A stretch of DNA of 64,000 nucleotides, taken from positions 49,900,391 through 49,964,390 of the forward strand of contig NC_080069.1 of NCBI RefSeq assembly GCF_949987535.1, in the 5' to 3' direction. Numbering within the stretch: position 1 is the first letter of the stretch; every line of letters begins with the position of its first letter. Positions 47,035 through 59,431 of the stretch are shown one piece after another. This stretch comes from Balaenoptera acutorostrata (Eukaryota; Chordata; Mammalia; Artiodactyla; Balaenopteridae). The notes under the pieces were generated by a model. It was not told where the DNA came from and ran no database searches. It saw only the letters and a list, made by a program, of their open reading frames with translations. Position numbers and translations under genes: made by a program.

Positions 47035-47420
47035 GGGCTTCCCTGGTGGTGCAGTGGTTAAGAATCCGCCTGCCAATGCAGGGGACATGGGTTCGAGCCC
47101 TGGTCTGGGAAGATCCCACATGACGTGGAGCAACTTAAGCCCGTGCACCACAACTTCTGAGCCTGTGCTCTAGAGCCTGCAAGCCACAACTACTGAGCCC
47201 ACGTGCCACAACTACTGAGCCCACGTGCCACAACTACTGAGCCCACGTGCCACAACTACTGAAGCCCGTGCACCTAGAGCCCATGCTCCGCAACAAGAGA
47301 AGCCACCGCAATGAGAAGCCCGCGCACCGCAACGAAGAGTAGCCCCCGCTCGCCGCAACCAGAGAAAGTCCGCACACAGCAACGAAGATCCAACGCAGCC
47401 AAAAATAAAAAATAAAAAAA
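47035..47420 (+). mobile_element. CHR-type SINE, long subfamily, with expanded internal repeat
   Basis: The head GGGCTTCCCTGGTGGTGCAG is at 47035, the B box GGTTCGAGCCC follows, and the tail is AAAAATAAAAAATAAAA. A perfect 15-bp duplication, AAGACTTTCTGATTA, lies at 47020-47034 and 47421-47435. An internal 22-bp unit is repeated three times at 47195-47260. Confidence 0.96.
47195..47260. repeat. 22-bp tandem repeat, three perfect units
   Basis: The unit GAGCCCACGTGCCACAACTA+CT is repeated exactly at 47195, 47217 and 47239, with a degenerate unit just before. It lies inside the SINE. Confidence 0.97.
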
Positions 47421-47435
47421 AAGACTTTCTGATTA

Positions 47436-48449
47436 CCTTGGCTACACTGCCCAGTAGCCACTTGACCACACTCCAGACAGATCTGTGGGCAAGCTGTTTT
47501 TGGTCTTTGGATATTGATAACCCCTCAGTTTCAGGATCCAGGGAGGGATTTTTTTTTTTTTTTGTCTAGCCCTTGAGAACTGAGGCAGAAAGAGGCTGTG
47601 TTTGGCAAAGTGCCACTAAGAAGTCTGTTTCTCTAAAGATTCCTTTCTATCGTCTTTTCTTGTTCCATGGTTGGAAGGCATCCCTTTATCTCAGAACCTA
47701 GGAGAAGAGCTATGTTTAATATGTCAAACCCATGGCTCACCTTCAAACTACTGTTATCCCGAGTAAAATTATTTTTATCTCTTCTAAATCTTTTAACTCC
47801 TCCTTGATCCATTACAAGTGAGCTGACTACAAAAGTATGGAAGTATTGGTTAAGTTTCTGGGTCATAGAGAGCCAAAAAGTTCAGTTCTTAACCTGTAAT
47901 AATAATTTGAAAGGTTAAAATGGTAGAAAATCACATACTGTTTTTACTTCCTGGACTTTAGAGATGGGACATTTGGCAAGACTCCCAGAACTCTCATCCC
48001 ATCACCCTGAGAAGAACAATAAGAGCCTGGGCTGTAGATCCTTTATTGAATTTAAAGGTCAGTCACATATTGTCCTGTTGCAGATGAAGACCCAGCTCTG
48101 AAATGACTCCCACAAGAATTTTCTCATTTTTAAAACCTCCTTTATGTAAAACCATCCATTGGCTCTAATCAGAAATTTAATTTATTCAGAGATAAGGCAA
48201 AGGAAGATCTTAACTTCTCTGATGTGAGGGATCTGAAGAAATTAGGAGTGAGCGAGATTAATATCAGAGCTTTGGCACTACACACATTTCCTAATGGATA
48301 AGATCTTTGCTTTTGTTATTTTAATTTTCTCTGCATGGAGTCAGATAGCCTACGTGCCTTCAATAACGATGATGCCAAGTTGCTAGGCTTCTAAGTCTCA
48401 CCAGGAAGTCCTAAAGTAATTTTTAAATGTCCTTTGGATCCAAAGGGAA
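47436..48449. other. No recognised feature
   Basis: Unassigned sequence, with a T run near 47550. Confidence 0.4.
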
Positions 48450-49030
48450 GATAGACTCACATTCACTCATTCATTCAGCCACATTTAGTGAAAGCCTATT
48501 ATGAAAGTCTTGCTGTGGTGGATTCTGGGTATGAAAACGAGACATAATATAATTGGGAATACATGACATAGTAAGGAAACTGATATATAAAATTTCAATA
48601 TAATGATATAAGAGCAACAGACTACACACAAAAAGACTGGGTGATGAATACTTGATGGGTGGTTTTGGGAAGCATTCACAGCGTAGGCCTCAGAGCTGGC
48701 TCTTGAGGAATGAGTAGGACATCATCAGGTAGATGATGTGGGAGATGGTAGTTAAGGCAGGTCCAATGCTTGTGTGGTTGAAGACCTGGCAATGAGAAAT
48801 AACAGGGCGCTTCTTGAGAGACATAATTTGGTTTGGCTTTTATCCCAAGGATCAGCACTGGATAAGGCTGGAGAAATAAACACACGCCATGTATGTTTAG
48901 GAATGTGGACTTTATCTTGCAGACGACATATTCCTCCTATGTCACATCGAGAGTTTAGAATGACTTCTTCTCTTTGTCAAAATGAACTTTTCAGATGTAT
49001 ATTGTTTCCCTGGCGAGTGCAGAGAGATAT
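48450..49030 (-). mobile_element. L2 LINE fragment
   Basis: CATTCACTCATTCATTCAGC begins the reverse L2 3' end. AGGAATGAGTAGGACATCAT, GGCAATGAGAAAT and TGTGGACTTTATCTTGCAGA follow in L2 order, strongly diverged. Confidence 0.6.
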
Positions 49031-49464
49031 GACGTGAGGGGGCAGAGGGCAGAGAAACAAAGAGAAAAATCACTGCTTTCCTCACAGAAGCAAGGGAAAG
49101 AAAACAGAGAATTGAGACCATAAGTAACGGTTCGCCACGAGCAACAGGCCTGCAGAGGACATCAGTTCCCTTCAACAGTTCCTCCCAATGCTAGTAGTGG
49201 GAAGGTGAGGTATAGGCAAAGAAATCAGCAAAGGCAGGCCAGTGAGTACTTGAGAGAAGGGGCATTGTCACCCCTATCTTTTAGGCTGTGTACTGTGGTG
49301 GTTTGACCGTGAGGCTGGAAATAACACGAAATCCAATGATTCCAATCAGGCTCTAAATTTCCTTAGGTTGTTTCCAGAACATTTGAAAACTGGCTTGGGC
49401 AGGACAGGGCAGAGTATAAAGGAGATACTTTTCCAGTTACTGAGGCAAAAATAAATAGCAAAAG

Positions 49465-49467
<3 letters not shown>

Positions 49468-49510
<43 letters not shown>

Positions 49511-49513
49511 GTA
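49468..49513. repeat. (TG)n microsatellite with CG interruption
   Basis: A TG run of 46 bp interrupted by GCGCGCGC. Confidence 0.95.
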
Positions 49514-49984
49514 TGAGTTAATATATGTGTTTATATCTCAGTACACACACAGTTGTACATCTTCATTTCACAACTTTTCCTGATACCCACTCATCCAAAG
49601 TTATGTATTGACTCATCCCCCAAGGCAGTTTATTTTCGTCAGTTTTGCTAAAAAGAGGCTGCAGATGAGTTGGCTGGAGAAGTTGGGCAAGAAGAGAAAA
49701 GACAAAGGGTTAGGAACAGAAAAGCCATGCCCAGCATTTCTCTGGCAGGTTCATTGTCCTCTGGTCCTCCTATTCTGACCCACTGATTCTTATCCCAGTG
49801 TCAGGGACATTAATAAAGTCATGATCTTCCTGGGAGGGTTAGTCCATGGAGACGTGACATTTTACTATTTGTGGGCTGGAGTTGGTTGACTTTGAAAACT
49901 GATGTCAAGAGGGGAAGAAAAGGAAGAGGGGGCTTGGTGAAGGGGGTGGTGAAAAGGGATTTGTGAAGCCCATGCATTACTTTC

Positions 49985-50075
49985 TGCTGCATTCTACACT
50001 TGCTGTGTGACCTCAAGTATGTTATTTAAGCCTCTGTGCCTGATTTTCCCTATATGGGATAGGGAATGATTCTCA
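49985..50075 (+). mobile_element. MIR fragment
   Basis: TTGCTGTGTGACCTCAAGTA and AAGCCTCTGTGCCTGATTTT match the MIR core. Confidence 0.6.
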
Positions 50076-51664
50076 GTGAAACTAAAAAGATGCCTCTGTT
50101 TCAAGAGTTTTAAACCATATTAAACTCCCCATGTGAAAGGTGACAAACGAAGATAGTGTTTTGACCATTACAGTTTTGTGCCCAAAATAATCTGCCTTCA
50201 GTTTCATGGATCAAACGAGGCCCGGGTATTCATTTGTAGTCTCTTTCTCCCTTTTGCTATTTCCCCAGTCTTGTTTAAGCTTAATGGCCTCTGAATGGCT
50301 TCTAAAGTTTGGCTACCTCCAAACTTTTCTCACTGCCAATTCCCATCCCTTCCTGAAGCTCAGCTCAAGAGATTCTTGACTCTTGAATCGTGGATGCACC
50401 CTTCATTCTACTGTGGCGGTTATGGTGGTTGAGGCTGGAACAGGAGTAGTCTTACCCACTGTACCTTTTTGGATCGCCTATTCCCTTTCTGTTCCTCTAA
50501 ATATCTCTTTTCAATTAAAACAAATCCCCTGGCTTATCTCTGGCTCCTTCCACTTCTCAAATCTTTTTATTCATTATCCTAATTAGCAAAATAAGAGGCT
50601 ATGAGGACCAGCCAGCAGACATGGAATATTCCTCCAAAAGGACGTGAGGTGGAGAGAGCCTGTGAGGGAGAAAGGCTAGAGGGTGCTCACAAATGGTGCC
50701 TTACTGGGGTGGGGGGAGGCAGGTTCTGCCCTAGTCCAGCCATGAAGTGATGCTTTGTCTCTATAGAAAGGAAAACCTATCATAAAGCTGAATAAAAGTT
50801 GGTTTGCTTTGTATTATCACCATGCATTAGCAATTCTAAACAATGTCAACGCTAAAATACCCCATCCTGCTTACAAATGCGTGATTCTTGTTCCTGCCCC
50901 ACATTGATATTTTTTGTCCTTGTTATATTCGGTGACTTAATTCTCTTGGATCATGGGTGTTTCTTCTGCCACTTGATTCTGAACCAATTTTGTCTGCCTG
51001 TTTCTCTCTCTGAAAGATGAAGCTGTTCAGTGGGAGGGATACTTTTCGAATAACATGGAGTTTCTACCTATAAAAACAATGACATCAATTTACTCCCAAA
51101 CTACTGGTTTGTGATAAGGAAGGAAAAAGAAGTAAAAGTAGTCAGCTAGTTATCATTCACACCGTCCAGGATCAATGACACTTTGCAATAGTATCAACTA
51201 GTCAACTCGCAGATACAAATGGGTTCTTTCCATGGGCTCTTGCCGAGTTCAGTGACAACAGTTGTTTGCCTTAACTACAATTGTACTCGATTCTCAGAAA
51301 GAAAATAATGAGTTTTTACAAGCTCTTTAGGCCATTTTGCCTTCAGAATGTTCTTTGCAAAATAACATCCCCAATAGTCAATTTTTATGCAGCCAGACAC
51401 CAATCTAACTTGCATTGCTTAAGTGATTATATATACGGAGAAGATAGCCAGAGCACTTAATTCTTGCTTTTGTTCAACTTCCGGACAGATTAACCTGAAA
51501 GATAAATATTGACTAAAGCAAGGACTTATTGCCTTGATGTCCTGATTTGTAGAACTGGTGTCTCCTTGAAATCCACCTCACTAGCTTCCATGAAGTCTTG
51601 TTCTGCACTTCCTTTATTCCCATTTTCAGCCCACTTTCCAATCAATGCTGTAACTGCTCTCAGC
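50076..51664. other. No recognised feature
   Basis: Unassigned sequence; no repeat or gene is recognised. Confidence 0.4.
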
Positions 51665-51890
51665 GCATAACCTCAACTGGGCCTGAAGGGTTCAACGTTA
51701 GAAGGCAACTTAATGACCTCCAACCCTCAGCTAGATGCTTGAACCCCTTTTAACAAAATCTTGATCAACTGTTTCTTCACGCCCTGCTTGAATACTTCTG
51801 GTGATGGGGATATCATTACTTTCAGGTACCTCCCATTTCACATTTCATAGTATAATAGTATAACATTCTTCTTTATAGATTCTGTGAGCT
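51665..51890 (+). mobile_element. Possible L3/CR1-type LINE fragment
   Basis: CCTGCTTGAATACTTCTGGT, then GATGGGGATATCATTACTTT and CATTTCATAGT..TTCTTCTTTATA resemble an ancient CR1-like LINE end. The match is weak. Confidence 0.4.
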
Positions 51891-53759
51891 GGACTCTATC
51901 CCTTGCTTGTCTTCTTGGGTCACTCTAAAACAATTGGAAAATGAACGCTTGAACTCCCTGTCAGTTGGAAGTAGAAGGCTAACTATTGGAATCTCAGCCG
52001 TTCCATGTATATTCCTTATACTTTAGGATACAAAGTAAAGATGATGACTCTGGAAGAAGTGGAAATATTCAAATACTTGGAGGAAATTACACTGTATCTT
52101 TGTCCTCCCGCTCCCCTCCCCCGCCAGATTAACAGATGTAAATATATAGCAAAACCACAAAATGATAGCTGGCTAGGATAGGTAGTGGTTATTGTTGTTA
52201 CTGTGTGGGTTTATGTATGTGTGTGTAGGGGGATTGCAAAAAGGAAAGGGGAGCCTCAATCATTTTATTTTTGTGTTTGTGGAAGAGAAAATTATGCTGC
52301 TACCAGCTTCCCATCCACCCCCCTCCCCGCCTCCCCCCCAGTTATATTGGGCAGCCAGAGTTGTTGCTTGTATTTCATTTTGGGTACCAGCTGCCTCTCT
52401 GAGCCAGTGGCTTTGGCAACATCTATTTACACTAGGGACGTTCTTTCTGATAAGGGGTATAAGCCACCAGAAGCCATGGCTCACTGCTCAGCCTTAGCAG
52501 AAATTCCCCAGCCCCACCCCCAATGGCTCCTCCCTCTGAGAAAGGCTTGAAGAGGGCTCTTTGGATTTAAGGAAAAGAGGCCAAAGTTGGCCTTTTATGG
52601 GAGATCATGAGTGGCAGCTGAGCTAGAGCCAGAGGCCAGGGCATCAGGCAAGACAGGTGCCGTAGTCTGAGGGTTAGAGAAATCCCTGCTGTTCAAAATC
52701 CTGAGACTATTAGGGAAATAAATCTCAGTCATGTCAAACATATCGAGACCTTGAACAACTGTTTTGCTCTTTCCTGGTCTCCGTCTCTTTGGCTATAAAG
52801 TGAGTGGGTGACATTGAAATGGAAACAAAAATTCGTTCAGCTCTTACAGCCTAAAAATCTAAGCTTGGTGTTGAATTTAAAGAGTTCAGAATCAGGTTTG
52901 AGCAGAGGTTGGGGGAAAAGAGACAGTGTTGTCATTAAAACCCTTTGTAAAATCCTTTTGAAAATATTCACCCTGAACTTGAAAGTGATTTACTTTCTCA
53001 AACACTGGCAAAGCTTTCAAACCAAAGGACTTCCTTCTAGTATATAAGGTGGAGGAAGCAGTGTGTGACAGACTAAAGTGAACACTTTATGTTTAGGTGG
53101 GTTTCAACACATCTAAGGTAACTGTTACTTTGATAGAAAAGTGTTTCAGGGGGAGTTACACACAAATGAAAGCACAAATTTGTATAGCATAAGCTTATAG
53201 AGTAGGTTTCACTAACTTGGATATTGTAACAGATACAGTACTACTCAGAGGAACCATGTTCGCTTGAAGCAAAACCCACAGAAGCTACACAACGGATCCC
53301 TGAGGATATTAAATCATTACTAGTGACCAGGAAGAAGAAGGCAAAGAATCACTGATCCTCTGGTTTGATGGATTTATTTTTCTTAGGAAATCCTTTATTG
53401 TTTTCTAATTCCCTGACCCTTAACACATCCTGTAATTTTTCTAGACACCACCATTATTAAACAATAGACAGTTCTGGTTACTCAAATATTTCAGCCATTG
53501 GGGACCTGCTGTATACATCACACATCACCAATTGAAAAGAATTTTTTAAAAAGAAAACACACTGGCACCTTATATTCATTCAGCCAAATTGGAAGGCTGC
53601 TAACAAAAGAAGAGGTAATTGATGTTAGATAGGAAAAAAAGAAAATAAAAATAAAGTAAAACAAATAATCCCAAGCAAAACATGTCCACTCTAAGGGAGT
53701 TGAAATTGGGCATAGTAGTTGAGGAACTATTATAGTAAATTAGATTTGAATGCATACTG
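51891..53759. other. No recognised gene; C-rich tract at 52310-52339
   Basis: Four C runs (52310-52312, 52318-52323, 52325-52328, 52333-52339) separated by 1-5 bases form a G-quadruplex motif on the minus strand. Overlapping frames at 52185-52550 are a by-product of base composition. Nothing else is recognised. Confidence 0.5.
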
Positions 53760-54330
53760 AGGGTTCCAACCAAGGCAAGGGCAAGTAGAAATGGAGGTGG
53801 GGGGGGGACTGATTTGAAAGACATTTAGGAAATGAAGTCCACTGGACCTCGTAATGCGGCAGAGAGGGCAGAGAGGGAGAGAAGAGAGAGGAGTCAGGAT
53901 GTTTCTTAAGTTTTTTGGCCTGGAAGACTGGGTGAAGACTGGGTGAATGCCACTCACAAAGGCAGAGGCAATAGAAGAGAAAGCGTGCTTTGAGGAAAAG
54001 ATGACAAATTTGCTCTGACGTTTTGCATTTGACATGCAGATGGGCATCCTTGAGGTGAAATGACTGGTAGGCAGATAAATATCCAGTTATATGGGTCTAC
54101 AGCACATGAGTGAGAGTGAAAGTTACAGGAGTGGATGGGATTTCCAAGGGACACTGCAGAATGGGAAAACAGGATAGTATCCCCATGATCACCGCCATTA
54201 GAGACAGAAAATAGCACAGATCAGAGTATTAAGAGGAAAACCTAGAAATGAGGGTTTCTGAGAAATTAAGGGAAAAAAAGCTTTCCAGAGGAAGGGAAGT
54301 GTATATATTCCAGAAGGAACAATAGTGTAA
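53760..54330 (-). mobile_element. L2 LINE fragment
   Basis: GAGGAGTCAGGATG..TTTTTTGGCCTGG, GACATGCAGATGGGCATCC and GTAGGCAGATAAATATCCAG follow the reverse L2 order. A 12-bp tandem, GAAGACTGGGTG, occurs twice near 53925. Confidence 0.65.
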
Positions 54331-55284
54331 ATATCCCAGAGAACTCAGTCAAGTTAAAGACCCAGAAAGTAAATCTTAGAGAGTTCTGTTCCAGTCCTCT
54401 AGTTTCCATGAGGGGCAATTTACCAATCACTTTACTACTATTCCTACATCTTTTTCTTGGGTCTTAGCTTGTTGCTGTTGGTCCATTTTTCTCCGTTGGC
54501 ACTTATCTATTAACAAAACTAACCATGGAGTAGGATGGAGTTTGAACACTTCTCCTTCCTCTTCTACCTATAACAGTAAGCCAGAAACCTGGGTGAAGTG
54601 TGTCTGCCCTGCAGACTCAAACTATCCTCACATTGACTGGTGTTGAGGGCATAGGAAGTTGATAGGTGCATTTGGCTCTCACATCTAAGCCACAGTTCTT
54701 CAATATTACCTTCATCTTTTTTCATCTTTCTCATTTGACGTGGAACTCAGGCAGGAACGGGAATGTTATTTCTTATGCCTTACCAAAGCATCCAACAATA
54801 AACAGTAAACTTGGTGAAATATCCCTTTGTTCTTTGTGTAAGCAGTTTTGGGCAGATTTCAGAATGCTGCAGAGTGTAAAAGGAGATATAATGCCATGGG
54901 AGAGCTTTTATTTTTAATATCATAAGCCAAATGCTTGATTGTATCTGGGTAAGGAGCCAGGATGAAGATTTAGGAGAGAATAAGAGGGACTAGGGATGAA
55001 TGAAAGTCTCTGAAACTTGGGGGCTGAATCTTAGAACAGAACTTGAGAATGGGTCTTGCTTAGAGAGGGAAAACTCTTCCTTTGAGATAGAAAGGGCTAA
55101 GAAAAGGATAGGTTTGGCTGAGATCAGTCATCTGTGTTTTGGGGGGGGCAAGAAAGTGGATAACTGGAGAGTTGAAGTAGTTCACATATTTTCATGAATC
55201 TCTGTCATTGAATTATAGAATGCAGAACGGTACCATTAGAAAAGACTTTGGAAGTTGTCGTATATTGGGTAATTGGTCCCAATT
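54331..55284. other. No recognised feature
   Basis: Unassigned sequence. Confidence 0.4.
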
Positions 55285-55640
55285 CTTTACTATCACTATC
55301 CCTGTGATAGTACATCCCTTTGCTGTGTAGTATTTCAGTGCTTTTCCATTGTGGGTGGCCCACTAATATTGAACTTGGTCATGTGACTTGCATTTGACAG
55401 TGGAATGTTGGTAGATGTGATGTGAGCAAAGGCCTTACATGTGCTTGTGTAGTTTGGCTTCATCTCCATGAGCCGATCATGCCCTGGATAGCCACTGCTC
55501 ATTCAGCCTGAGCCCCAGAATGAACATATTCGAAGCAGAAGTGATCCTAACCCAAAGATGTGGATCCCAGTGAACACCCACTTGGGGAGATACACCAGGG
55601 CAGATCAAGTGTTCTAGCCTGCTCTCAGGCACTACTCAGA
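55285..55640 (+). mobile_element. Old MLT1-like LTR fragment
   Basis: GTCATGTGACTTGCATTTGA, GATGTGAGCAAAGGCCTTAC and CTCCATGAGCCGATCATGCC follow an old MaLR LTR. A 9-bp inverted repeat, TACTATCAC/GTGATAGTA, lies at its start (55288-55312). Confidence 0.55.
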
Positions 55641-55799
55641 ATATGTTTAGTTATTCTTCTGCAATAAAGTCCTTCATATGTTTGAAGACTCATTTTTACA
55701 AAACATCTCTTATCAGGTTAGATACAGTCAATTAGTATTGACTTCTATTCCTGCAGTCTTCTACAAATATTCTTATTCTTCAGGGACCGAAAAACTAAT

Positions 55800-56225
55800 G
55801 ACTACTTTTGCCAGGCTTCCTTGAAGCTAGGGTTCTGGTTGTAAGATAGATGCAATGGTATGATATTTGGGAGGCAGAGGAGAGATGGAGGTCATTGTCA
55901 GCTGGCAAGCAAGCTCATCAAGGCTTAGGGTTTATTGCATTGACCAGACTCAGCAGCCCTCTGCCTAGTCACCAGCTCCATGAATGTTAAGAAGCAGTGG
56001 TGACAGTGGCAGTAATTATAACTTCCCCATCTCTGGGCTGGCGCTATGGTGGAAGTTCTTCAACTTGGCTAAGTGGTGCCTTTTTGACTTGACACCTATG
56101 CTTCTAGCCTTCCAACATTTCTGTGTGCCCTGAATTCCCTGTATTAAATCATTTTCTGCTTGAAATGTCTAGAGTGATTTCTGTGTCCTCTATTGAGCCC
56201 TGACTGACCCACAGCCTAAACCTTT
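55800..56225 (+). mobile_element. Unassigned old interspersed repeat
   Basis: GGCTTCCTTGAAGCTAGGG near the start, and TCTAGAGTGATTTCTGTGTC plus CCCTGACTGACCC at the end, resemble a dispersed mammalian repeat whose name I cannot fix. Confidence 0.35.
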
Positions 56226-57956
56226 CTCCTTCCGTTTCTTTTCTGGAGTTTGTAGGCTCCAGAGCTACTCAAATTGAGTAGCTATTGTGATCAACTTGCA
56301 TCAGAATGTAAATCACTTTAGTCATTAAGCACACTTTTCAGTTCCTCTGATTGATTGATTGATTTTCTATAGCAAGATTTTCTCATAGAAGGAAGCTGTG
56401 TATTAACTTATATTCTGCACAGGTTCCTCATCTTATGGTGGTAGGTACTTTGAGTATCACCAGTTTACTCAAAGGCCCCAGGCCACACACTCTGTATTTT
56501 TTTCCTCTAGGCATTAAAACTGCTTCTTATTTTGCTTTTCTTGATAATTGCACTTTTACCCCAGGGAGCATATGTCTCCTGGGGTTACATTATCCATCTG
56601 TAATGAAAAATTTCTTTAAAAATTATGTGACTCTTCCTAAGTCATTTTTTGTTTCTTCTTTTGAAATAATCCTTTTTAAAAGTAATTACTTCCTTCATTA
56701 ACAAAGCAATGCATACCCATGATAAAATAAAAGTTTTAGCACTTACATTAAAGTTTAAGCACAGAATAATATAATATGAAAAGTAAAAATTCCTTTATCT
56801 CTTCAACTCCTTAGCCAACTTCTCTGAGGTAGACTTTGACAGTATTTTCATTTAAAAAGTTATTTATTTCTTTTTTTTTTTTTTTTTTTTTTTTTTAGTT
56901 AGTTAGTTATTTCTTAGTGGACATAGCCTTAGTTGAACCTCACAACTATAGTTGTGCCATTATGTCCCTCATCCAAGGTGGATACTGTAAACTTTTGTAT
57001 ACCATTGCAATTCTGTCACTATGACCTTTTCAAGAACCAAAGCACCAAGTGGATTTGGCCTTTATGCTCTTGCCACAGGATGGAGATTTAATTTTAACAT
57101 CAGTTTTTAATCAAATTATGGGATAGCTATCTTAAGATAAATATCATCTTTCTGTGGTAAAATGTTAAAAATTTTCACATTCTCTGTAAAATACTGGAAT
57201 TGGGGACCTATATTCAAATTTCTGTTTAAAATTCTGTCATGGCTGGACTTGAACCACAAACAAATTATTTCAGCTGATTTTTTTTTCTCTTTTAAAATAC
57301 GACAAAGTTCATTTCAATGAAAAGAAGAAAATAAAAAAAAGAAAAAACAAGCTCTGATGAATTCCCTTAATAATTTTTTAAAAAATTGTGTGTGTTTTTT
57401 AAAATATACTATTTCTGCTTTCTGTTGGTTTTCTCAATTGAAAAAAATGCATTTTGTCTTCAGATGTATTTTTGAAGTTGATTGTCTTGGCTTGGACAAC
57501 CCCAGGGGAACAGCAACTTTAAACATGTAGTCACGAGCACAGGGCTACCATAGACAAAAATGCACAATGTTGCTTTTATAGGTTTGGAATAAAAGAAATG
57601 TATTTTCTCAGAGTTTACCACTTGTCAGCACAGAACACTATAAAACAACATAATGCAAAGTTTTGCCAAGCATTTGAATCAAAAAGAACCTAAAGAAACT
57701 AGGGAGAAATACCTACCACTAATACCTATGTAAAATACACTGTGGGTCACCTACCATTTGAGACCTTCTTAAAGATTTCTAACTTCATAATTCATACAGT
57801 CTTAAACAGTAACTTGCTATTTAAGTTGATTTAACTGATATTCTTGTTCAAAGGCATACCCTGTAGAATTCTCTCTTTGCCCTCAGAAATGCCTCACTGA
57901 AAGAGGCACCAAGGTTTTCATGAAAATGTCATTTCATGTGCAAAAAGCTGGATTTT
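56226..57956. other. No recognised feature; 26-T run at 56871-56896
   Basis: A pure T run at 56871-56896 is followed by (AGTT)n. It could be the tail of a reverse-strand retroelement, but none is recognised to its right. Confidence 0.4.
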
Positions 57957-57963
57957 AAATCTA

Positions 57964-58323
57964 GGGCTTCCCTGGTGGCACAGTGGTTAAGAAACCGCCT
58001 GCCAGTGCAGGGGTCATGGGTTCGAGCCCTGGCCCGGTAAGATCCCACATGCCGCGGAGCAACTAAGCCCGTGCACCACAACTACTGAGCCTGTGCTCTA
58101 GAGCCCGTGAGCCACAACTACTGAAGCCCGCGTGCCACAAATTCTGAATCCCGCGTGCCTAGAGCCCATGCTCCGCAACAAGAGAAGCCACTGCGATGAG
58201 AAGCCGGTGCACTGCAACGCAGAGTAACCCTGCTCACCACAACTAAAGAAAGCCTGCACGCGGCAACAAAGACCCAATGCAGGCAAAAATAAATAAATAA
58301 ATAAATTTATTTTAAAAATAAAT
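57964..58323 (+). mobile_element. CHR-type SINE, long subfamily
   Basis: The head GGGCTTCCCTGGTGGCACAG is at 57964, the B box GGTTCGAGCCC follows, and the tail is (AAAT)n. A short AAATCTA duplication lies at 57957-57963 and 58324-58330. It keeps single, diverged versions of the 22-bp unit that is tripled at 47195-47260. Confidence 0.93.
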
Positions 58324-58339
58324 AAATCTAACCATCCTA

Positions 58340-58530
58340 CTTACTGAGTACATCATCTTATGCAAGTTATTTCACTTTTAAGTGCTTCAGTTTTCCTCTC
58401 TATAAAATGGTTGGGTTGGAATGCCCATCACATAGGTATCATTATTGTAAAAATAAGCTTAAATTATGATGTAAAGCAAAGAATTTGGTGCCTGTTCCAT
58501 GGTGGATAGGCTTAGTAAGTGTTAACTTTC
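58340..58530 (+). mobile_element. MIR SINE
   Basis: TGCAAGTTATTTCACTTTTA, TCTCTATAAAATGG and GGCTTAGTAAGTGTTAACTT follow forward MIR in order. Confidence 0.75.
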
Positions 58531-58872
58531 CTGGCCTCCCAAGTCTTCCAAGGCTCCTAGCCTTTCAAGTGTTTGGACTTGGAACATCTTAGAGATAAGT
58601 CCAGATACCAAAGAGAGAAATCCTATGCCATTAGTAAGTATTTACTGGACATTGAAGACAAACAGCTCAGATGTGGAGAGGCCTAGAGTCACAAAAACTG
58701 TGGTTATATTTTAATAACTAATGTTGGGAATGAACAAGCCTGGATGTCAAAATTTGAGGTCTTTCATGAATGAGAATCCTGGCATAAATGACCATCTCAC
58801 TCTATGATAGGCCTTGATCACAAAGATCATTTATGTTAGCTTTAAAAGGCTGATTAAAAAAAAAAAAAAAGC
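58531..58872. other. No recognised feature
   Basis: Unassigned; an A run lies at 58857-58870. Confidence 0.4.
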
Positions 58873-59100
58873 ATTACTGAGCTTTAATTTACATCTAAAA
58901 TTCATCCATTTTAAGTGTACAATCCAACGATTTTTAGTAAATTTACAGAACCATCATCACAATCCAGTGTTAGAACTTGTGCATTACTGCCCAAACATCC
59001 CTTGCATGCATGTTTGCAGTCAATCCCTGCTCCCACCCCCACCCCAGGATAACACTAATCAACTCCATGTCTTTTTCAATTTGCCTTTTTTCAGAAGATG
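58873..59100 (-). mobile_element. L1M 3'-UTR fragment
   Basis: TTCATCCATTTTAAGTGTAC and CGATTTTTAGTAAATTTACA are the reverse of an old L1 3' UTR (GTGAATTTAC.. AATTGTACACTTTAAA). The plus-strand counterpart occurs at 61905-62785. Confidence 0.65.
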
Positions 59101-59431
59101 TCTTTTTCAGGAGACTTTAGTCACACTGATTCACACAAGGGTTAGGAGAGTGCATGAGATTAGATTTCTTAGTATATTAACACCTTGGAGGCTGCTGGCT
59201 TCCCAGTGATAGAAACCAGCTTCTCAGCAGCAACTCTGAGAACTCCCAGTCCTATTGCAGAGAAATGGGACCAGAAGGCAACCAGCTGCCAGCTGGGGAA
59301 CCATATCATTCAGGGTCCCATCAGGAGACAGAAGCCATGTCAGTTATTTTAACAGAGAGAATGTAAACAATTGTTAGAGGTTATTAGAGAATTGAAAAAG
59401 CAAACAAAGAGCACTGAGATATCACAGAAGG

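Noticed and set aside
52185..52550. Plus-strand frame of 121 codons
   Set aside because: It overlaps a C-rich, low-complexity tract and has several overlapping frames; no domain or start context.
56871..56896. T26 run as the tail of a reverse retroelement
   Set aside because: No recognisable element follows to the right and no flanking duplication was found.
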